A stretch of 64,000 bases of DNA from CALMEC01 sp964628685 (GCA_964628685.1 CAZVNM010000004.1:279822-343821), one strand, 5' to 3'; shown: positions 37,911 to 46,595, counted from the first letter of the stretch. Program-made: numbers and translations. The notes: generated by a model from the sequence alone, not told the origin.

Positions 37911-38110
37911 TGATAGGGCCTTCCCGGAGTGGCCGAAGGGCGTCTCGCGTCCGCCGACCAGGCGGACACACGTGCCTGCCGTCGTTGGCCGCCCGAACCT
38001 CACATCAACAGAGGTCACCGCTGAGTCGTGGACGTCTGATGGCGAACCGTCGGGGAACCGGGAGGAATCGCCGCACCGTCGCAGCGAGCGCCGCCGTCGA
38101 CGAAAGATTC
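37911..38110 (-). repeat. Structured intergenic repeat, copy B1
   Basis: First copy of the B array. It starts with gaatctttcgtcgacgg as A1 does (gaatctttcgtcgatgg), which marks the array end. It keeps tcgccatcagacg, gacctctgttgatg, acgacggcaggcacgtg and the TGTCCGCC-tggtc-GGCGGACG hairpin (37948-37968), but lacks the final GGCGCC hairpin. Confidence 0.74.
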
Positions 38111-38122
38111 CTCCCGGCCGTC

Positions 38123-39382
38123 TCACCGGTGGTCTCGCCCGCGCAGTCCCTCCACGAGGCCGCGGTCCGGCTCGTCCGGCAGACCGTCGATCGACGGCAC
38201 GCGGTTCATGAGGCTCCAGAGGCCCCATGCGCCGAGCAGCGTCGCGCACCCACCCAGCGTCCACCGGATCCCGACGACATCGGCCACGGCGCCGGCGGCC
38301 TGCGATCCGATGGCGATGGGTCCGAGGACGGCCAGCTGGTAGAGGCCGAGCATGCGCCCCACCATGGCGGGTTCGGTCTCCAGCTGGATGGCGGCGTTGG
38401 TCGCGATGAACATCCAGATCCAGAACATGCCGCCCCCGATCATGGCCGCGACGCCCACCCAGTAGGTGGGCGCGACGGCGAGCACCCCGCAGGCGACGGC
38501 GAAGGCCACGGTGGCCGCCGGAAGCGCGTGGTGGCGGGGGTACCCGGCGCGACCGACGCGCTGGAGGAGCCAGGCGCCGATCAGCGCCCCGCCGCCCATC
38601 GCACCCAGCAGGACGCCCAGCCCGAGGGCCTCCGCCCCGAACATGTCGGTCACCACGGGCGCGAGCTCCTGCAGCGGCGACGCCAGGGCCGCGAAGATGG
38701 CCATGCCGATGAGAAGCCGCCGCGGGGCGCGGTTGCGTCGCGCGTACCCGAGTGCGGTGCGCAGGCGGGGACGCACGCCCGTGTGCGCGGGCGGGAACGC
38801 CGGCAGCGCCATCAGCACGACGACGAGGACCACGAACGAGACGGTGTTGAGCGCGAAGCACCAGGCCGCACCGGCGAAGTGCAGGACGGCGCCGCCGAGC
38901 GCCGGTCCGGCCAGGCGTGCCACGTTGATGCCCGCGGCGTTGAGGGCGATGGCGTCGGCCATCCGTTCCCGTCCTGCGAGCATCCCCACCATCGCGAGCA
39001 TCGCCGGCAGGCCCAGGGCGAAGCCCACACCCACGACGAAGGTGACCGCATAGATCAGGGTGAGCGAGAGCTGGTCCAGCCATGCCGCCACCGCGAGCAC
39101 CGCGCAGCCGACCCCCTGCAGGGCGAACGTGATGACGCCGACCCGCCGGCGGTCGAAGCGGTCGGCCAGCTGCCCCGCGTAGCCCGAGAGCACGAGCGCC
39201 GGTGCGCGGGCGACGAGCGCCAGCGCACCGACCGCCGCGGCGTCCCCGGTCATCCGGAAGACCAGCCATCCCGCGGCCACGATCTGCAGCCACGAGCCGG
39301 CGTTGGAGGCGAGGCTGGCGAGCCAGAACCGCCGGAAGTCCCGGATCTGCAGCACCCCCGGAACGACCGGCCACGACCTCAT
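38123..39382 (-). CDS. MFS transporter (EntS/MFS_3-like exporter)
   Basis: 419 residues from ATG at 39382, about 12 TM helices. The N-terminus IRDFRRFWLASLASNAGSWL and the loop GQLADRFDRRRVGVITFALQ between helices 2 and 3 are typical of the EntS-like MFS group, which exports siderophores or drugs. CATGAT lies 6 nt before the ATG and may be a -10 box of a leaderless message. The substrate is unknown. Its 3' end abuts the B repeat array. Confidence 0.87.
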   Translation of the reverse strand: MRSWPVVPGVLQIRDFRRFWLASLASNAGSWLQIVAAGWLVFRMTGDAAAVGALALVARAPALVLSGYAGQLADRFDRRRVGVITFALQGVGCAVLAVAAWLDQLSLTLIYAVTFVVGVGFALGLPAMLAMVGMLAGRERMADAIALNAAGINVARLAGPALGGAVLHFAGAAWCFALNTVSFVVLVVVLMALPAFPPAHTGVRPRLRTALGYARRNRAPRRLLIGMAIFAALASPLQELAPVVTDMFGAEALGLGVLLGAMGGGALIGAWLLQRVGRAGYPRHHALPAATVAFAVACGVLAVAPTYWVGVAAMIGGGMFWIWMFIATNAAIQLETEPAMVGRMLGLYQLAVLGPIAIGSQAAGAVADVVGIRWTLGGCATLLGAWGLWSLMNRVPSIDGLPDEPDRGLVEGLRGRDHR

Positions 39383-39389
39383 CGGCCGA

Positions 39390-39761
39390 TCATGGCACCC
39401 GCAGCCGCGCCATGAGCAGGCGTGCGGCGGCCACCTCGCGTTCACCGTCGTGGACGCTCGCACCCAACCGGCAGGCGGCGGCGCCACGCCGCGTCACCTC
39501 CGCCCGGACGACGAGCGGCCGGTCCCAGACGAGCGCCTCGACGGTGCATCCGTCGACGCCGACGAGCAGCCAGCGGTCGCCCTCCTCCCGTCCCAGCACC
39601 ATGCCGCCGCACTGCGCCATCGCCTCGAGCGCCAGCGTGCCCGGAACCCGGTCGGGACGCCGGTCGGCCGGCCCCAGCTCCCCGCCCGTCGGCGTCCAGG
39701 TCACCTCGCCGCAGCCGTGTCCGTGGACGTCCAGCCGCGGGAAGAGTCGGTATCCGCTCAC
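39390..39761 (-). CDS. FabZ-like hotdog-fold protein
   Basis: 123 residues from GTG at 39761, overlapping the T-component stop by 4 bp. It resembles FabZ dehydratases around RVPGTLALEAMAQCGGMVL, the central hotdog helix, with the short strands WLLVGVDGCTVEALVWDRPL and CRLGASVHDGE. The catalytic His-x-x-x-(Glu) arrangement of FabZ is not clearly present. A role in acyl (pimeloyl-like) chain chemistry for biotin is suggested only by its place in the bioY operon. Confidence 0.65.
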   Translation of the reverse strand: MSGYRLFPRLDVHGHGCGEVTWTPTGGELGPADRRPDRVPGTLALEAMAQCGGMVLGREEGDRWLLVGVDGCTVEALVWDRPLVVRAEVTRRGAAACRLGASVHDGEREVAAARLLMARLRVP

Positions 39762-40396
39762 CCGTCGGACTCCTCGGGCGGACCACCGCCGATGCCGCGG
39801 GCCTCGAGGGCCTCCCCCACCCCGTGCGCGAACCGGGCGGCGGCCACCACGGTGGGGACGGCGAAGGCCCGGACGCTCCGCTGAAGGCCGCGGGCGCGTC
39901 GCGCGTCCAGCACCTGGCCCGCCACGTGTCCCAGGTGGTCGATGCTCCGCATCGCCAGGCCGACGGTGAGCCCCACCCGCATCACCCGGTCCGGTCGCAC
40001 ACGCAGCCGGGTGAGCACACGCTCGATCCAGGCGGCGAAGGCGGGGGCCGGGGTGGTGGCGGTGAGAACGACCGCCAGCGCCGCGATCGCGAGCAGACGA
40101 AGGGCGGCGTGGGCGCCGGCCTCCCACCGCCCGATGGCCGCCTGGACCGCCGCGAGCACCGCCACCAGCACCAGGATCGCGCGCAGCTGGCGCAGCAGGA
40201 ACCGCGGCGGGATCCCGGCCGTCCACGCGAGCGGCACCGCGGCCACCAGGACGGCGGCCGACAGCGCGAGGTGGTCGATCACGAGCACGAGCGTCGAGAC
40301 GGCCACCAGCACCGCCAGCTTCGCCCCGACCGGCGCACGGTGCAGCCACGAGTCGCCGGGCCGGTACAGGCTGCGATCAGGGGCCCGGCGGCTCAT
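39758..40396 (-). CDS. bioN: ECF transporter T component (BioN/CbiQ-like)
   Basis: 212 residues with about five TM helices. The C-terminal half has the two coupling motifs of EcfT proteins, here as VLDARRARGLQR and GEALEARGIGG (A-R-G signatures). EcfT connects the ATPase to the substrate-binding S protein. With bioY in the same operon the complex most likely imports biotin. The ATG overlaps the ATPase stop (ATGA). Confidence 0.88.
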   Translation of the reverse strand: MSRRAPDRSLYRPGDSWLHRAPVGAKLAVLVAVSTLVLVIDHLALSAAVLVAAVPLAWTAGIPPRFLLRQLRAILVLVAVLAAVQAAIGRWEAGAHAALRLLAIAALAVVLTATTPAPAFAAWIERVLTRLRVRPDRVMRVGLTVGLAMRSIDHLGHVAGQVLDARRARGLQRSVRAFAVPTVVAAARFAHGVGEALEARGIGGGPPEESDG

Positions 40397-41073
40397 GCGG
40401 ACACGAGCCCCAGGTAGTGGTCGATCATCGCGTCGGGCGCACCCGTCGCGACGACGCGCGCGTCATGCACCAGCACCGCCGCGTCCAGACCGCGCGCGAG
40501 CTCCAGGTCGTGCGAGACGACCACCAGCCGCTGATCGAGGCCCATGAGCACCTCGACCACGCGACGCCGGTTGACGAGGTCAAGGGTCGTCGTCGGTTCG
40601 TCCACCACGAGCCAGTCGGGTTCGAGGGCGAGCACCGCGGCCAGGGCGGCCAGGTGCTTCTCGCCGCCGCTCAGCGTGTGGACCGCCTGATCGGCCTTGT
40701 GCGCGATGCCCACCGCCGCCAGGGCGTCGGCCGCCCGCGCCCGCGCGTCGGCGGCGCGCAGACCGCGGGCGCGCAGCCCGAGGGCGACATCCTCGATGGG
40801 CGTCGGATAGACGAGCTGCAGGTCGGCGTTGGCGAAGACGAACCCGACGCGTCGCTGCACCCCCGCACGGTCCTCGACGACGTCGACCCCGTCGACGGTG
40901 ACCGTCCCCGCGGTCGGTGGGGTGAGGCCGTTGAGTAGCCGCGCGAGGGTCGTCTTGCCCGACCCGTTGGCACCGATCACCGCGGTGCGCGGCGCGTCGA
41001 TGTCCAGGCTGACGCCGTCGAGCAGCGCCGTTCCGTCCTGGGCCTCAACGCGGACGTCGCGCAGGCTGATCAC
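40393..41073 (-). CDS. bioM: ECF transporter ATPase (BioM-like)
   Basis: 226 residues from GTG at 41073, overlapping the thiolase stop by 4 bp. Walker A is GANGSGKTTLARLLNG, the Q-loop FVFANADLQLVYPTPIEDVA (the energy-coupling type has N/Q here), the signature LSGGEKHLAALAAVLA and Walker B WLVVDEPTTTLDLVNR. Only one ATPase is encoded, as in BioMNY systems, where it forms a homodimer. Confidence 0.9.
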   Translation of the reverse strand: MISLRDVRVEAQDGTALLDGVSLDIDAPRTAVIGANGSGKTTLARLLNGLTPPTAGTVTVDGVDVVEDRAGVQRRVGFVFANADLQLVYPTPIEDVALGLRARGLRAADARARAADALAAVGIAHKADQAVHTLSGGEKHLAALAAVLALEPDWLVVDEPTTTLDLVNRRRVVEVLMGLDQRLVVVSHDLELARGLDAAVLVHDARVVATGAPDAMIDHYLGLVSA

Positions 41074-42215
41074 GCCGGCACCGCCGCGAATCGCGCCGCC
41101 GTGCCCATGCCGCCGGCGATGGCCGCCACCGCCAGGGCCTCGTCCCCCCGGGCGGTGACGTCGGCGAGCAGGCGCACCACCTGCGCACCGCCCGACGCGG
41201 CCCACGGGTGGCCGAGCGCGATGGCCCCGCCGCGGGGGTTGACGCGCTCGCGGTCGATCCCGAGGGCGTCGATGGTGGCGACCACCTGGGCCGCGAACGC
41301 CTCCGTGAAGGCCAGCTGCGCGACGTCCGCCGGTGCGAACGCCGGGTCACGCGCCACCAACCGCTCCACCGCGACCTGACCGCCCAGACCGCACAGACGC
41401 GGGTCGACACCCACCGTGACGGCGTCCACCAGTCGAAGCGCCGGCACGCCGAGGCGCCGCAGCACCGGCTCCGAGACGACCGCGACCACGGCCGCGCCGT
41501 CGGCGATCTGGCTGGAGTTGCCCGCGGTGACGGTCCCACCGTCACGGATGAGCGGACCGAACCGCGCGAGACGGCTCGCGTCCAGCCGCGGACGGGGGCA
41601 TTCGTCCACCGCCACGGCGTCGCAGGCGACGATCTCGCCCGCGAACGCGCCGTCGGCGGCCGCCGCCACCGCGCGCGCGTGGCTCTGGGCCGCGTAGGCG
41701 TCCTGGCGCGCGCGGTCGATGCCCCGTTCGTCCGCCAGGAGCTCGGCCGACTCCGCCATGCCGGGATCCTCGTGGCCGCCCGCGCTGAAGCGCTCCCGCG
41801 GGAAGAACCCGCGCCCGGATCGCCCCACGTCCGCCGACGCACGCTCGCGAAGCGGCGAGGTGCTGGCGCTCTCGACGCCGCCCGCCAGCACGACCGACGC
41901 GGCTCCCGACGCCACCATGTGACCGGCCAGGACGACCGCGTCCAGACCGCCGCCGCACTGACGGTCGATGGTGAGCCCCGGTGTGTCCACCGGCAGCCCC
42001 GCGGCGAGCGCCGCGCGGCGCGCCAGGTTGCCGCCCCGCCCCGCGGCGTTCGCCAGCACGACGTCGTCGATCCGAAGGTCCGATCCGAGCCCGTCGGCCA
42101 CCGCGCGCAGGCAGCGGGCGGCGAGGGCCTCCTCGTCCAGGTGCGCGAGCTTGCCGTCCAGCCGCGTGAACGGGGTGCGCCGTCCCAGCACCACGAACGC
42201 CGGGCCACCGCTCAT
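41070..42215 (-). CDS. Thiolase family protein (YhfS-like), second Cys absent
   Basis: 381 residues from ATG at 42215 (ATGA overlap). The nucleophile Cys is in TIDRQCGGGLDAVVLAGHM and the His in VNPRGGAIALGHPWAASGG. The usual C-terminal Cys of CxGGGxG reads AIAGGMGTA, so the acid/base Cys appears to be replaced by Ala. The gene order bioY-acyl-CoA ligase-thiolase matches B. subtilis yhfUTS, a BirA-controlled locus. It may act on a biotin precursor chain, but this is inference. Confidence 0.85.
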   Translation of the reverse strand: MSGGPAFVVLGRRTPFTRLDGKLAHLDEEALAARCLRAVADGLGSDLRIDDVVLANAAGRGGNLARRAALAAGLPVDTPGLTIDRQCGGGLDAVVLAGHMVASGAASVVLAGGVESASTSPLRERASADVGRSGRGFFPRERFSAGGHEDPGMAESAELLADERGIDRARQDAYAAQSHARAVAAAADGAFAGEIVACDAVAVDECPRPRLDASRLARFGPLIRDGGTVTAGNSSQIADGAAVVAVVSEPVLRRLGVPALRLVDAVTVGVDPRLCGLGGQVAVERLVARDPAFAPADVAQLAFTEAFAAQVVATIDALGIDRERVNPRGGAIALGHPWAASGGAQVVRLLADVTARGDEALAVAAIAGGMGTAARFAAVPA

Positions 42216-43711
42216 CGCAGCTCCTCCAAGCCGCCGCCGGCCACGAGCTCGCCCACCGCGTCCCGGTCCACCTTGCCGGTGCGGCCCAGGGGGAGCGGCC
42301 CCGCCGCCAGCAGGTACCGACGCGGCCGTTTGGCCCGTGAGAGCCGGTCGCCGATGAACGCGCGAAGGCCGGCGCGGTCCGGCGGCAGGCCGTCCGGCAC
42401 GACGACGGCCACGACCTCCTGCCCCCACACGGCGTGCGGCGTGCCCACCACCGCGTAGTCGCGCACACCCGGTGCCGCCGCCACCGCCTCCTCGACCTCC
42501 TCCGGCTGCACGTTGACACCACCGGTGATGATGAGGCTCGAACCGCGACCCGACACGAACAGGTTGCCGTCCGGGTCCAGGAGCCCCCGATCGCCGACCG
42601 TCCACATGTCGTCGCGCCGCCGGGCCGCCGACGGGGGCGTCGCACCGCGATAGCCGTCGAACACCAGGCCGCTTCGCACGAAGATCCGCCCCGCGGCGCC
42701 GGCGGGGAGCGGGCGGTCCGCGTCGTCCGCGATCACGATCCGGACGCCGGGGAACGCGCGGCCCACCGACCCCGACGGGGTGCCGTCACCCGGCACGCGG
42801 ATGGCGACGAACGAGAGCTCGGACGCCCCGTAGTACTCGACGATCCGCACGCCCGGGTGCCGCTCGGCCAGATCGTCGCGCAGCCGCTCGGGCAGACGGG
42901 CGCCCGCGCAGAAGGCGGTCACGTCGTGGGTGATCGGGACGGTCGACTCCGCCAGGCGCGCGAGCATCGTCGGCACGACGTACACCGCCGACGGCGCGGG
43001 GTCGCGCGCCAGGCGGGTGGCGAGGCCACCGCCGTCGGTGACGGGACCGGCGCCCAGTTCGACGCAGCACCCGGCGTGGAGGGCGTGGACGGCCCCGAAC
43101 AGGAAGTGCGACGAGGAGAGCGGTCCGGGCACCAGCACAAGCGCACCGGTGGGAAGCGGTGCGATCCGGTCGAACCCGGCGAAGCTGCGGGTCCACGAGC
43201 CGTGCGACCGGGCGAAGGCCTTGGGGTGACCGCTCGAACCCGAGGTGAACCCCACATAGAACTGGTCGTCGGGACGCGGAGGCCGGGGCGGTGAGGGTCG
43301 CGACGCCGGTCGCCGGACGAGGAGCCGCGCCCCGTCGCAGCAGGGGCCGTGGTCGGTCCAGTCGCGGCCCGACAGACGATCACGATGGACGTCGGTGACA
43401 ACCAGGGCCGGGGGATCGAACTGCGCGAGCGCCGCCGCCAGCTCGGCGTCGCTCCAGCCGGGGTCGAGCACGCCGACCGCCCAGCCGGACCGTGCGAGGC
43501 CGAGGAAGGCGCCCAGCACCGCCGTTCCCGGATCGCCCAGCAGGCCGATGTCCGGCCGGTCGCGCGCGGGATCGATGCACCGGGAGGCGGCGTCTGCGAC
43601 CGCGGTCGCCACGACGTCGAGTGCCACCCGCGACACGATCGTCGCGCCATCGCGCAGGGCGGGCGTGTCGTCGACGACGAGTTCGCCGATGATCCCGTCG
43701 TCGGAGGTCAC
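42212..43711 (-). CDS. AMP-dependent acyl-CoA ligase (YhfT/MenE-like)
   Basis: 499 residues from GTG at 43711. The adenylate-forming motifs are YVGFTSGSSGHPKAFARSHG (P-loop, A3), EYYGASELSF (A5), TVGDRGLLDPDGNLFVSGRG (A7/A8) and the catalytic Lys in GRTGKVDRDAV (A10). It should activate a carboxylic acid as acyl-AMP and then acyl-CoA. Next to bioY and a thiolase the substrate may be a pimelate-like or fatty acid used toward biotin. It lies 10 bp after bioY. Confidence 0.87.
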   Translation of the reverse strand: MTSDDGIIGELVVDDTPALRDGATIVSRVALDVVATAVADAASRCIDPARDRPDIGLLGDPGTAVLGAFLGLARSGWAVGVLDPGWSDAELAAALAQFDPPALVVTDVHRDRLSGRDWTDHGPCCDGARLLVRRPASRPSPPRPPRPDDQFYVGFTSGSSGHPKAFARSHGSWTRSFAGFDRIAPLPTGALVLVPGPLSSSHFLFGAVHALHAGCCVELGAGPVTDGGGLATRLARDPAPSAVYVVPTMLARLAESTVPITHDVTAFCAGARLPERLRDDLAERHPGVRIVEYYGASELSFVAIRVPGDGTPSGSVGRAFPGVRIVIADDADRPLPAGAAGRIFVRSGLVFDGYRGATPPSAARRRDDMWTVGDRGLLDPDGNLFVSGRGSSLIITGGVNVQPEEVEEAVAAAPGVRDYAVVGTPHAVWGQEVVAVVVPDGLPPDRAGLRAFIGDRLSRAKRPRRYLLAAGPLPLGRTGKVDRDAVGELVAGGGLEELR

Positions 43712-43721
43712 GGCCGCCCGG

Positions 43722-44306
43722 TCAGGCCTTCGTGTGTGCCACCCTGGGCCGCAGGAACGGCGCGGCGCGGAACGCCGATGCGGCCACCATCGCCGCGGCG
43801 CCGGCCTTCACCAGGTCGCCGGGGATGAAGCTGAGGCTGCCGCGGGCGAAGGTGCCGATCGGGATGTCGCCGATGGCCGCACCCAGTGGGATGGCGATCA
43901 CGTAGAGGACGGCGACGCCGCCCGCGACGGCGGCGATGAACGAGGCGGCGAGCTCACCGCGATCGCGGCGTGTCCACGACATGCGCCGCAGGCCCAGGAC
44001 GACCAGGGCGACGGCCGCGGCGGCGAACGGGAACCCGATGAGGAAGCCGGCGCTGGGGCTCGAGAACACGGCCAGTCCCCCGCGACCGCCCGGCAGGAGC
44101 GGCAGCCCCACCGCCACGAGACCGACGAAGAGCGAGACCGACAGGAACGCCTCCACCGGCACGAGCATGAGGCCGGCCAGCATCACGGCGAGCGTCTGCG
44201 CGGTGATCGGCACCGGCAGCGCGGGCAGGTTGACCGCGGGCGTGAGGCCGAAGACCCCCACCAGCCCCGCGAAGACCGCGATGCGCGCGATCCGCTGTCC
44301 ACTCAT
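43722..44306 (-). CDS. bioY: Biotin transporter S component BioY
   Basis: 194 residues from ATG at 44306 (GGGGG upstream). About six TM helices. The BioY signature LPALPVPITAQTLAVMLAGL is near residue 30, and PSAGFLIGFPFAAAAVALVV and GDLVKAGAAAMVAA are conserved further on. BioY binds biotin at high affinity and works with the BioM ATPase and BioN encoded downstream. It is divergent from birA and shares its operator region. An upstream ATG at 44348 would lie inside that region. Confidence 0.92.
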   Translation of the reverse strand: MSGQRIARIAVFAGLVGVFGLTPAVNLPALPVPITAQTLAVMLAGLMLVPVEAFLSVSLFVGLVAVGLPLLPGGRGGLAVFSSPSAGFLIGFPFAAAAVALVVLGLRRMSWTRRDRGELAASFIAAVAGGVAVLYVIAIPLGAAIGDIPIGTFARGSLSFIPGDLVKAGAAAMVAASAFRAAPFLRPRVAHTKA

Positions 44307-44355
44307 CCCCCACCCCCACGACGTCGGAAAACCCCGGTGCCGCGGCATCCTACCA

Positions 44356-44391
44356 GGTCGTCACGGCTCACCGCCATGTACCGTGACGACC
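44356..44391. promoter_or_regulatory. Putative BirA operator between bioY and birA
   Basis: GGTCGTCACGG (44356-44366) and CCGTGACGACC (44381-44391) form a perfect 11-bp inverted repeat with a 14-nt spacer. Known BirA sites in Gram-positives are long inverted repeats with 14-15 nt between half-sites, though with other bases. BirA encoded here has an HTH, so biotinyl-AMP-dependent repression of both divergent units is likely. Confidence 0.6.
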
Positions 44392-44414
44392 ATCCAACCT
44401 CCGGAGGCGCGATC

Positions 44415-45389
44415 GTGAGCGACGAGACCGAACGACGTCGGGGACAGGTGCTCGCCGCCATCGCATCATCGGGCGACGGGGGCGTGTCCGGCGAACAGGT
44501 CGCCCAGGACCTGGGCTGCAGCCGTGCCGCGGTGCACCGGCATGTGGAGGCCCTGCGTCGTGACGGGATCGCGATCGAGGGCGCACACGGCGGGTACCGG
44601 CTGGCGGACGGGGCCGACCCGGTCGTGCCGGATCTGGTGGCGCCGCGCCTGGCACCGCCGGTCGCCGGTCCGGTGCGCTGGTCGGCGCAGACCGGTTCGA
44701 CCAACGACGACATCGCCGCCGAGGCCCGCGCCGGTGCCCCGGAGGGGCTCGTGATCGGTGCGGACTTCCAGCGCACGGGCCGTGGGCGACGCGGGCGCAC
44801 CTGGCTGTCGGACCCGGGTGACGCCCTCATGTTCTCGGTGCTCCTTCGGCCGCCCGTGGCGGCCGCGGACGCCGCGCTCCTTCCCATCGTCGTCGCGGTC
44901 GCGGTGGCCGAGGCGCTCGGCCCGCGCACGCGCGTCGTGTGGCCCAACGACATCGTCATCGACCGGCGCAAGGTCTGCGGCATCCTGTGCGAGTCGGCGG
45001 CCGACGAGTCGGGCCTCGCATGGGCGGTCGTCGGGATCGGGGTCAACGTGCGCGCGGCACCCGAGGTTCCGGATGCGCGCTGGACGGCGGGATGCCTCGC
45101 CGACGTCGGCGACCCGCCGGCGCGCACCGATCTGCTGGTGGAGCTCCTCACGCGCCTGGGTGCGCGTTACGAGCAGTGGACGTCGGGCGATGTCCGGGGG
45201 ATCCTCGACGCCTACGCTGGCCGGGACGCCCTGGCCGGCGTGGGTGTCGGCGTCGCCGTCCACGACGGCGAGGTGGCGGGGACCGCGTCCGGGCTGGACG
45301 AGGCCGGCCGCCTGCGGGTGGTGGGACCGGCCGGCGAGCGGGCACTCGCCGCCGGTGAGGTGGTCAGGGTCGCGTTCGAGCTCCCCTGA
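44415..45389 (+). CDS. birA: Biotin-[acetyl-CoA-carboxylase] ligase and repressor BirA
   Basis: 324 residues from GTG at 44415, with GGAGG 7 nt upstream; ATG at 44376 lies inside the operator. An N-terminal winged HTH (SGEQVAQDLGCSRAAVHRHV, GAHGGYRLADG) makes this the bifunctional type. The ligase domain shows QTGSTNDDIAAEA, FQRTGRGRRGRTWLSDPG (biotin/ATP loop), WPNDIVIDRRKVCGILCES and a small C-terminal SH3-like domain. It biotinylates carboxylases and should repress bioY. Confidence 0.95.
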   Translation: MSDETERRRGQVLAAIASSGDGGVSGEQVAQDLGCSRAAVHRHVEALRRDGIAIEGAHGGYRLADGADPVVPDLVAPRLAPPVAGPVRWSAQTGSTNDDIAAEARAGAPEGLVIGADFQRTGRGRRGRTWLSDPGDALMFSVLLRPPVAAADAALLPIVVAVAVAEALGPRTRVVWPNDIVIDRRKVCGILCESAADESGLAWAVVGIGVNVRAAPEVPDARWTAGCLADVGDPPARTDLLVELLTRLGARYEQWTSGDVRGILDAYAGRDALAGVGVGVAVHDGEVAGTASGLDEAGRLRVVGPAGERALAAGEVVRVAFELP

Positions 45390-45401
45390 CCGCCCCGCGC
45401 C

Positions 45402-46064
45402 TCAGTTGTCCAGCAGGTTCAGCAGCGAGAGGAAGATGTTGACGATCGCGACGAAGATCCCGGTCGCGAGCCAGATGGCGTCGTCCTCGGTGGCGTGCTT
45501 GCGCAGGTAGTTGAAGTCGATCACCAGAAGCAGTGCCGAGAACGCGTAGATCGCGATCGACATGATCGGGCTGAGCGGGCCGCTGACGACGGTCCAGACG
45601 ATCGCCACGGCGCAGAGCGCGAAGACCACGATGCTGACGGGGCGCATCCACGGTGCCAGGTCCTTCGAGAGCATCCAGCCGAGGGCGCCCATCGCGAGGA
45701 CGGTGGCGGCCGTGCCGACCATCGCGTCGGCCAGCACCCCGCGCTCCACGCTGGCGTAGTGCTGCAGCACCGGCCCGAGGCCGAGGCCCATCAACGCGGC
45801 GGTCGCGTAGAGCCACCCCATCGCGAACCGGCCGATGCGGAAGCGCCGGCCGCCGAACGACCCGATCAGCAGCATGCCGAGGCCGCCGAAGGAGCAGGCC
45901 ATGGCGGCGCCGCGCGAGAGGTCACGACCGAGGTAGGCGCCGAGGGCGAGGAAGGCGAGGGCGATGGCGACCAGGCCCATCGTCCACCCGAAGACGCCGG
46001 CGACGGAGCGCTCGCGTGCGACGGTGGTGGCGGTGGGGTCCGTCCCGTACTGGAGTTCGTTCAT
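45402..46064 (-). CDS. Bax inhibitor-1/YccA family membrane protein
   Basis: 220 residues, seven hydrophobic helices, with the closing pattern SIAIYAFSALLLVIDFNYLR and IFVAIVNIFLSLLNLLDN typical of BI-1 (TMBIM) proteins, which act as pH-sensitive calcium leak channels in related bacteria. ATG at 46064 is preceded 7 nt away by TATCCT, fitting a leaderless message. It is convergent with birA with a 12-bp gap. Confidence 0.88.
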   Translation of the reverse strand: MNELQYGTDPTATTVARERSVAGVFGWTMGLVAIALAFLALGAYLGRDLSRGAAMACSFGGLGMLLIGSFGGRRFRIGRFAMGWLYATAALMGLGLGPVLQHYASVERGVLADAMVGTAATVLAMGALGWMLSKDLAPWMRPVSIVVFALCAVAIVWTVVSGPLSPIMSIAIYAFSALLLVIDFNYLRKHATEDDAIWLATGIFVAIVNIFLSLLNLLDN

Positions 46065-46301
46065 GGCGCCGAGGATAGCCGACGTCCCCGGGCGCGCCGC
46101 GGCGCCGAAGCCGTGCTCGGTGAAGCGTCGGCAAAGGGATGGGCGGACCGCGAACGGCCCCGCATAGGGATGGCGTCGCCATGCGCGTGGGACACGGGAC
46201 CACAACCGACGACCCCGGTCGTCGCGAGACGTGACGGACGCGTCGCGCGCTCACCGTCGTCCCTCACCCCATGCGCGGCGCCGACCGGCGGGCCGCCCGG
46301 C

Positions 46302-46595
46302 CTACGACAGGAGTTCGAGCAGGTCGCCGATCTGGAACTGGTTGTCCATGGGATGGCGAAGCGGCAGGTGCTCCCGCACGGAGTAGTGGTTGCGGCGCCC
46401 CACACGGGTGCGCTCCACGTAGCCGGCGGCGACCAGGTCGCCGATGATGCCCTGGGTCGCACGTTCGGTGATGCCGACGCGCTCGGCGACGTCACGCAGG
46501 CGCACACCCGGATCGTTCGCCACGCAGATGAGGACGTGCGCGTGATTCGTCAGGAACGTCCACTTGACGTGCCCGGCTTCCTTGGGTTCGGCCAT
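46302..46595 (-). CDS. Winged-helix transcriptional regulator
   Basis: 97 residues. The fold starts with FLTNHAHVLICVANDPGVRL, then RDVAERVGITERATQGIIGDLVAAGYVERT (HTH) and RRNHYSVREHLPLRHP (wing). No ligand domain. Small single-wing proteins of this type are frequent in Actinobacteria. It lies 11 bp upstream of the cysN end, on the same strand as cysD-cysN, so it may be read with them and might regulate sulfur genes. The target is unknown. Confidence 0.75.
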   Translation of the reverse strand: MAEPKEAGHVKWTFLTNHAHVLICVANDPGVRLRDVAERVGITERATQGIIGDLVAAGYVERTRVGRRNHYSVREHLPLRHPMDNQFQIGDLLELLS

